Both the position numbers and the translations under genes were made by a program. A DNA stretch of 10,664 nt from Cyclostephanos tholiformis. Lineage: Eukaryota > Bacillariophyta > Thalassiosirophyceae > Thalassiosirales > Thalassiosiraceae. How positions within the stretch are numbered: position 1 is the first letter of the stretch; the number at the start of each line of letters is the position of its first letter. Below are positions 7,850-10,664 of the stretch, piece by piece. The stretch is from the NCBI GenBank assembly GCA_036939975.1, contig JALLPB010001219.1:1-10664 (forward strand), given 5' to 3'. The notes below the pieces were generated by a model. It was not told where the DNA came from. It saw nothing but the letters and a program-made list of their open reading frames with translations, and searched no databases.

Positions 7850-7964
7850 CATCGGAAATACACGTGTGGCATGGGGATCATATTATAGATAAGCCGGTTG
7901 CACGCTAAACAAAGTAAACTAATCGCACATGTGACTTAGTAGCAAATGGAATGACACCAAAGAA

Positions 7965-8107
7965 TGCAACTGGATTGTTCCTGATTACAAATGAATATCC
8001 AACGAGGACTATCTAGCAAAGCTCGAAAATACTACAACCATCCGTGCCAGCGACGTCATCCAGATCAAGTCCAAAATAGCAGTGAAATCGTCTCTCTTGA
8101 TTCTCAT
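7965..8107 (+). repeat. Direct repeat, copy 1 (143 nt)
   Basis: This copy closely matches 8113-8259. Shared blocks include GGATTGTTCCTGATTACAAA, CGAGGACTATCT, ATCCGTGCCAGCGACGTCAT and CCAAAATAGCAGTGAAATCG. It has a 4-nt shorter middle (CCAGATCAAG) than copy 2 and a stop codon in the LRR frame, so it is the degenerate copy. Confidence 0.92.
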
Positions 8108-8112
8108 ATGAT

Positions 8113-8259
8113 TGCAAATGGATTGTTCCTGATTACAAATGGATATTCAACGAGGACTATCTTGCGAAGCTCGAAAATACTACTATCATCCGTGCCAGCG
8201 ACGTCATCCGGTGCTATCATGTCCAAAATAGCAGTGAAATCGTCTCTCTTGATTCTCAT
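8113..8259 (+). repeat. Direct repeat, copy 2 (147 nt)
   Basis: This copy lies inside the open LRR frame on the minus strand and encodes the last repeats of the 166-residue ORF. The offset to copy 1 is 148 nt at the left end and 152 nt at the right end. Neither is a multiple of three, so this is a DNA-level tandem duplication and not amplification of a protein repeat unit. Confidence 0.92.
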
Positions 8260-8604
8260 TGCATTTTGGAGCTCGAGAACTTCAAGACTGTGACATCCCC
8301 TAATGAGATTGATGATATCCGCGCCATTCAATGGATCGTGCTCCTCTTTGTAACAGCCAACATAGCTAATTCGATACGCAAAGTAATTGAGGTTGGGACA
8401 GAACTCGGCTACTACGTCGAGTGCCCCATCACAGAGGTAACGATTTTTGATACAGCCATTGTAGATGCGCAGATCGAGGAGCCTCGCTCCCATCGCCCTG
8501 GCTGTGTGTGTTATGCTGTTTGTCGTGACGTGCCACATATCTGTGCGGATACTGCCATTTTCGGCGTCGCTGGCCTGGCTGTCGGGGGCCTTACGCATTG
8601 ACAT

Positions 8605-8916
8605 GAGTGTTTTATGAAGACTTTAGTAGATACTCTAGGCAAATTTCCCTTTTAGGACAAAACAAGTACAGCTGGCGGAATGAACTCCCAAAAGACTCAA
8701 GAGATTGAGGACGAGGGGTGCGATACCCATTCCCATTCATGCGCGTTCATCTCCAAACTCCTCGGGGGCAGTGGTATGTCCCTGTCTCGACTGGGACTCG
8801 ACATCGGGAGCAGGCATGACAACGGCAACAGCGGTAGCCATGCCCCCCGCGTTGGATTCCTGACAGGGGCCATTTTTTTGGTTGAGTGCAAAAAGTATTG
8901 AATCCTAAACGAAGAC
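8605..8916. other. Spacer without a supported gene
   Basis: Open frames exist on both strands (8680-8901 + and 8918-8697 -), but neither shows a domain, a targeting signal or a plausible protein composition. They lie opposite each other, so at most one could be real. No RNA gene or repeat was seen. Confidence 0.4.
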
Positions 8917-9156
8917 ATGAAAGTGGAGAAGTTAAGCTTCTATTTTCTCGATGCCAACATCGTCGACGAGGACATCGACGCGCGACAATTGCCGGAAGAT
9001 GCCTTCCACTATCAGGATGTCCTATTTCGGCACATGCTAAGGCAGCTGGAAGGCAAAAGAGAGAAAAGACGCAGATTTGCCAAGAATTCCCACGGTCGAG
9101 ATGGGGAGGATGCCGAGTTTTTACATATGTCGATGACTTCAGACTTCCGACCGTGA
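8917..9156 (+). CDS. Small hypothetical ORF (79 aa)
   Basis: The ORF encodes 79 residues with a mixed, globular-looking first half (LSFYFLDANIVDEDID, FHYQDVLFRHMLRQLEG) followed by a basic segment (KREKRRRF). I recognise no family, and no signal peptide or membrane helix is present. An overlapping frame at 8886-9179 is Arg-rich and looks like a shadow. It could be a fragment of a decayed larger gene, like its LRR neighbour, or noise. Confidence 0.25.
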   Translation: MKVEKLSFYFLDANIVDEDIDARQLPEDAFHYQDVLFRHMLRQLEGKREKRRRFAKNSHGRDGEDAEFLHMSMTSDFRP

Positions 9157-9407
9157 CGAACAGAACGCCGAAAGACTAATCCGTGAGGATTGACCTAATC
9201 GTGGGCTTAGTTTAAGTTGTTGCAATACTTACGGCTAAATTGTAGGTTCAAAAAATTAGTATCGGTGAAAACATCACACAAACAATTCGCAAAATGACCT
9301 GCACCCCCCAAACGTCATAACGAAAAGTAGGCGCGGGCGGGGAAGGGGGGGTCATGTGGGTGTATTGTTCGTACTCCTCCCCCTCACATTGGCGCGGTGG
9401 GCACTAT
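9157..9407. other. Intergenic, FKBP 3' side
   Basis: This 251-nt stretch has no supported gene. It includes a G-rich run at about 9331-9351. The right part should be the 3' UTR of the minus-strand FKBP gene. Confidence 0.4.
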
Positions 9408-10364
9408 CTACTCAGCTCCCACCAACGTCAAGTCGAAACAAAGGGTGGCAAACGGCGGAACGATCACGACCCCGCCATTCGTTCGCAATCCCTCCGATCC
9501 ATAGCCGTAATCCGATCGACATATCACCAACGATCTCTCCCCCACCCTCATGGTACGCACGGCAATGTCCATCGCCCTTATGACCCCACCGCCGTCGGGT
9601 ACCAGGACGAATTCGTAATTCCTCCCCCGCGCGTCGCTCGAATCGAAGACCGTACCCGACGGATGATCGTACCGTTGCCTCACGAGCCGACGCGATGCCA
9701 TGACCAATTTCTTCGCCTGCATCCTCGTGACGTCCATCCCCATCGCATCGAGGCAATATTCCTCCGTTAGATTCGCGAGGGTCCTCCCGTCGATGCTTAA
9801 TTTCTCGAATATCGGCGATAGGTGTCCCATACCCTGTATGTTCGGCAACCAGCAATCCACGACGTCGTTCACGGACCATGTATCCGGCGGCGTGCCGAAC
9901 AACGTGCCGTTATATCGAAGTTCGATGTCCATTCCATCGCGTGGGATATCGTCGCCCACGCCCCGAACTAGCACGAGCTTGCGAACTGGGGAATGCGACG
10001 CATCGTCGTCATTGTCATCGTCCTTGCCATCGCGATCCCCGCGATGGTCGACGAGCGATATCCACTCGTCATCCCCCTCCCCTCGCCCCCCCCCCCCCCC
10101 CAACCCGCCAAATCGATGATCGTGTACATCATCTTCCCCCCCCGACGGTCGCGACGTCGGCGTGTCGAATGACCCGATGGAGGAGGTACGACGACGCTTA
10201 CTACCACGCGACGATGGCCACGACGGACGCGGTCGGGTGGGCCACCGGCATCTCGTACCGCTCCTGTCGGGTAGGACGAAGGATGGGACATGCGCGTGGG
10301 AGATTTCGAGAAAAAAAATTAAGAATGTCAGAGGCGCGACTATTCGAATGACGGACGACATCAT
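9408..10364 (-). CDS. FKBP-type prolyl isomerase with a SAM domain inserted in the FKBP fold
   Basis: FKBPs catalyse cis-trans isomerisation of prolyl bonds. From the MM at 10364 the protein has 318 residues. The frame stays open upstream to 10436, but this start places a signal peptide (about 3-24, VIRIVAPLTFLIFFLEISHA) at the N-terminus. A basic then Asp/Gly-rich low-complexity linker (about 35-125) follows. The FKBP fold begins near 127 (VRKLVLVRGVG; LRYNGTL at 149-155), is interrupted by a SAM-like helical domain at about 162-230 (WSVNDVVDCWL, FEKLSIDGRTLANLTEEYCL, LDAMGM), and resumes at 236 (SGTVFDSS) to 317 (VPPFATLCFDLTLVGA). Pocket residues matching FKBP12 Y26, F36, D37, R42, F46, V55, I56, Y82 and F99 are visible; W59 is replaced by Met (GVIRAMD). 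Export is likely; after SHA the +1 residue is His, not Phe, so plastid import is uncertain. Confidence 0.85.
   Translation of the reverse strand: MMSSVIRIVAPLTFLIFFLEISHAHVPSFVLPDRSGTRCRWPTRPRPSWPSSRGSKRRRTSSIGSFDTPTSRPSGGEDDVHDHRFGGLGGGGGRGEGDDEWISLVDHRGDRDGKDDDNDDDASHSPVRKLVLVRGVGDDIPRDGMDIELRYNGTLFGTPPDTWSVNDVVDCWLPNIQGMGHLSPIFEKLSIDGRTLANLTEEYCLDAMGMDVTRMQAKKLVMASRRLVRQRYDHPSGTVFDSSDARGRNYEFVLVPDGGGVIRAMDIAVRTMRVGERSLVICRSDYGYGSEGLRTNGGVVIVPPFATLCFDLTLVGAE
10086..10101 (+). repeat. C16 homopolymer inside the FKBP gene linker
   Basis: Sixteen consecutive C on the + strand encode glycines in the low-complexity linker of the minus-strand FKBP gene. Signal peptide and FKBP domain are in the same frame at the length shown, so this length is consistent with a functional gene. 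The run is prone to slippage and to sequencing error. Confidence 0.9.
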
Positions 10365-10664
10365 GGATGTTTTCGTCCGGCGGAGGCAACGCAGGTCAAA
10401 AGCAGTATGTACGGTCAAGCAGTATGTACAATACAATGTACTATCTACGATAAATATTATTGAAAAGTATTTTTATCTACCGTGTTTACGAAGTAGGTAC
10501 GATACCTGTCTCCCCTCGCCCCGCCCGCGCGCCCTCGCTCGTACCATTCGTACCCTTCCTCCTCGCCTCCCTCTCAGGCTGTGATTTCTTTAGCTCGCAA
10601 ACAGATACGCAAATACGCAGAAGAACACTTGGGAACATTTTTTTTGAGATGGTGTCTTTTGTGT
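10365..10664 (-). promoter_or_regulatory. Upstream region of the FKBP gene
   Basis: About 300 nt upstream of the FKBP start hold its 5' UTR and promoter. A short direct repeat (AAGCAGTATGTAC at 10400-10412 and 10418-10430) lies about 40-65 nt upstream of the start, and an AT-rich patch lies at about 10438-10475. Beyond 10500 the sequence is C-rich and then mixed; no gene is recognisable before the window ends. Confidence 0.4.

Larger units (their letters stand above)
7965..8604 (-). pseudogene. Leucine-rich-repeat protein remnant
   Basis: The open part (8604-8104, 166 residues) reads as leucine-rich repeats of the ribonuclease-inhibitor or F-box/LRR type: LLDLRIYNGCIKNRYL, ALDVVAEFCPNLNYFAYRIS, INLIRGCHSLEVLELQNAMR and SSIFELRKIVLVEYPF. 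It begins inside the repeat region, has no signal peptide or F-box, and an in-frame TAA (8625-8623) sits just upstream of the first Met. It ends where a duplicated DNA segment begins; the second copy, below 8107, carries a 4-nt deletion and a stop. These facts favour a truncated pseudogene rather than a working gene, though expression of the 166-residue piece cannot be excluded. The family is the sort that F-box proteins carry after the F-box, so it may derive from the same family as the remnant at 4341-4991. Confidence 0.6.

Noticed and set aside
7965..8259. CRISPR-like or satellite array
   Set aside because: There are only two copies, directly adjacent, with no spacers; it is a simple tandem duplication.
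9700..10351. Long + strand frames opposite the FKBP gene
   Set aside because: They are rich in Pro, Ser and Arg from the complementary GC-rich sequence, with no domain; the minus strand carries clear FKBP and SAM motifs.

Overview
The window looks like nuclear DNA of a diatom or a closely related alga with a complex red-derived plastid. The main reason is that three of the five intact genes begin with a signal peptide followed by a Phe-containing 'ASAFAP'-like cleavage motif (ADAFAP, ADAFVS, ADAFSS), the bipartite plastid-import signal typical of diatoms. Short spliceosomal introns of 87 to 217 nt and compact intergenic regions fit this too. No prokaryotic operon structure is visible, and genus cannot be fixed from the sequence alone.

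Layout. 1-797: a badly decayed protein-coding remnant that needs at least four frame changes to read. 798-1329: AT-rich, no supported gene. 1330-2631 (-): mitochondrial malate dehydrogenase, three exons, first intron apparently with a GC donor. 2632-3075: divergent intergenic region. 3076-4011 (+): plastid GrpE, intronless. 4341-4991 (+): F-box protein remnant interrupted by an in-frame TAG. 5094-6113 (-): plastid four-helix membrane protein of the DUF4079 type, three exons. 6114-6454: divergent intergenic region. 6455-7849 (+): plastid thioredoxin-domain protein with two SAP-like repeats, one intron. 7965-8604 (-): leucine-rich-repeat remnant with a DNA-level tandem duplication at its end. 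8917-9156 (+): weak small ORF. 9408-10364 (-): secretory or plastid FKBP-type prolyl isomerase with a SAM domain inserted inside the FKBP fold.

How the genes fit together. The conserved genes are GC-rich housekeeping or folding genes: GrpE is the nucleotide-exchange factor of plastid Hsp70, FKBP is a prolyl isomerase, the thioredoxin protein is a probable disulfide reductase, and malate dehydrogenase belongs to the mitochondrial TCA cycle. Two pairs (malate dehydrogenase/GrpE and DUF4079/thioredoxin) are transcribed divergently from short shared spacers. Between them lie AT-richer patches holding broken members of what look like expanded families (F-box, LRR, unknown). The most unusual item is the FKBP with an embedded SAM domain.
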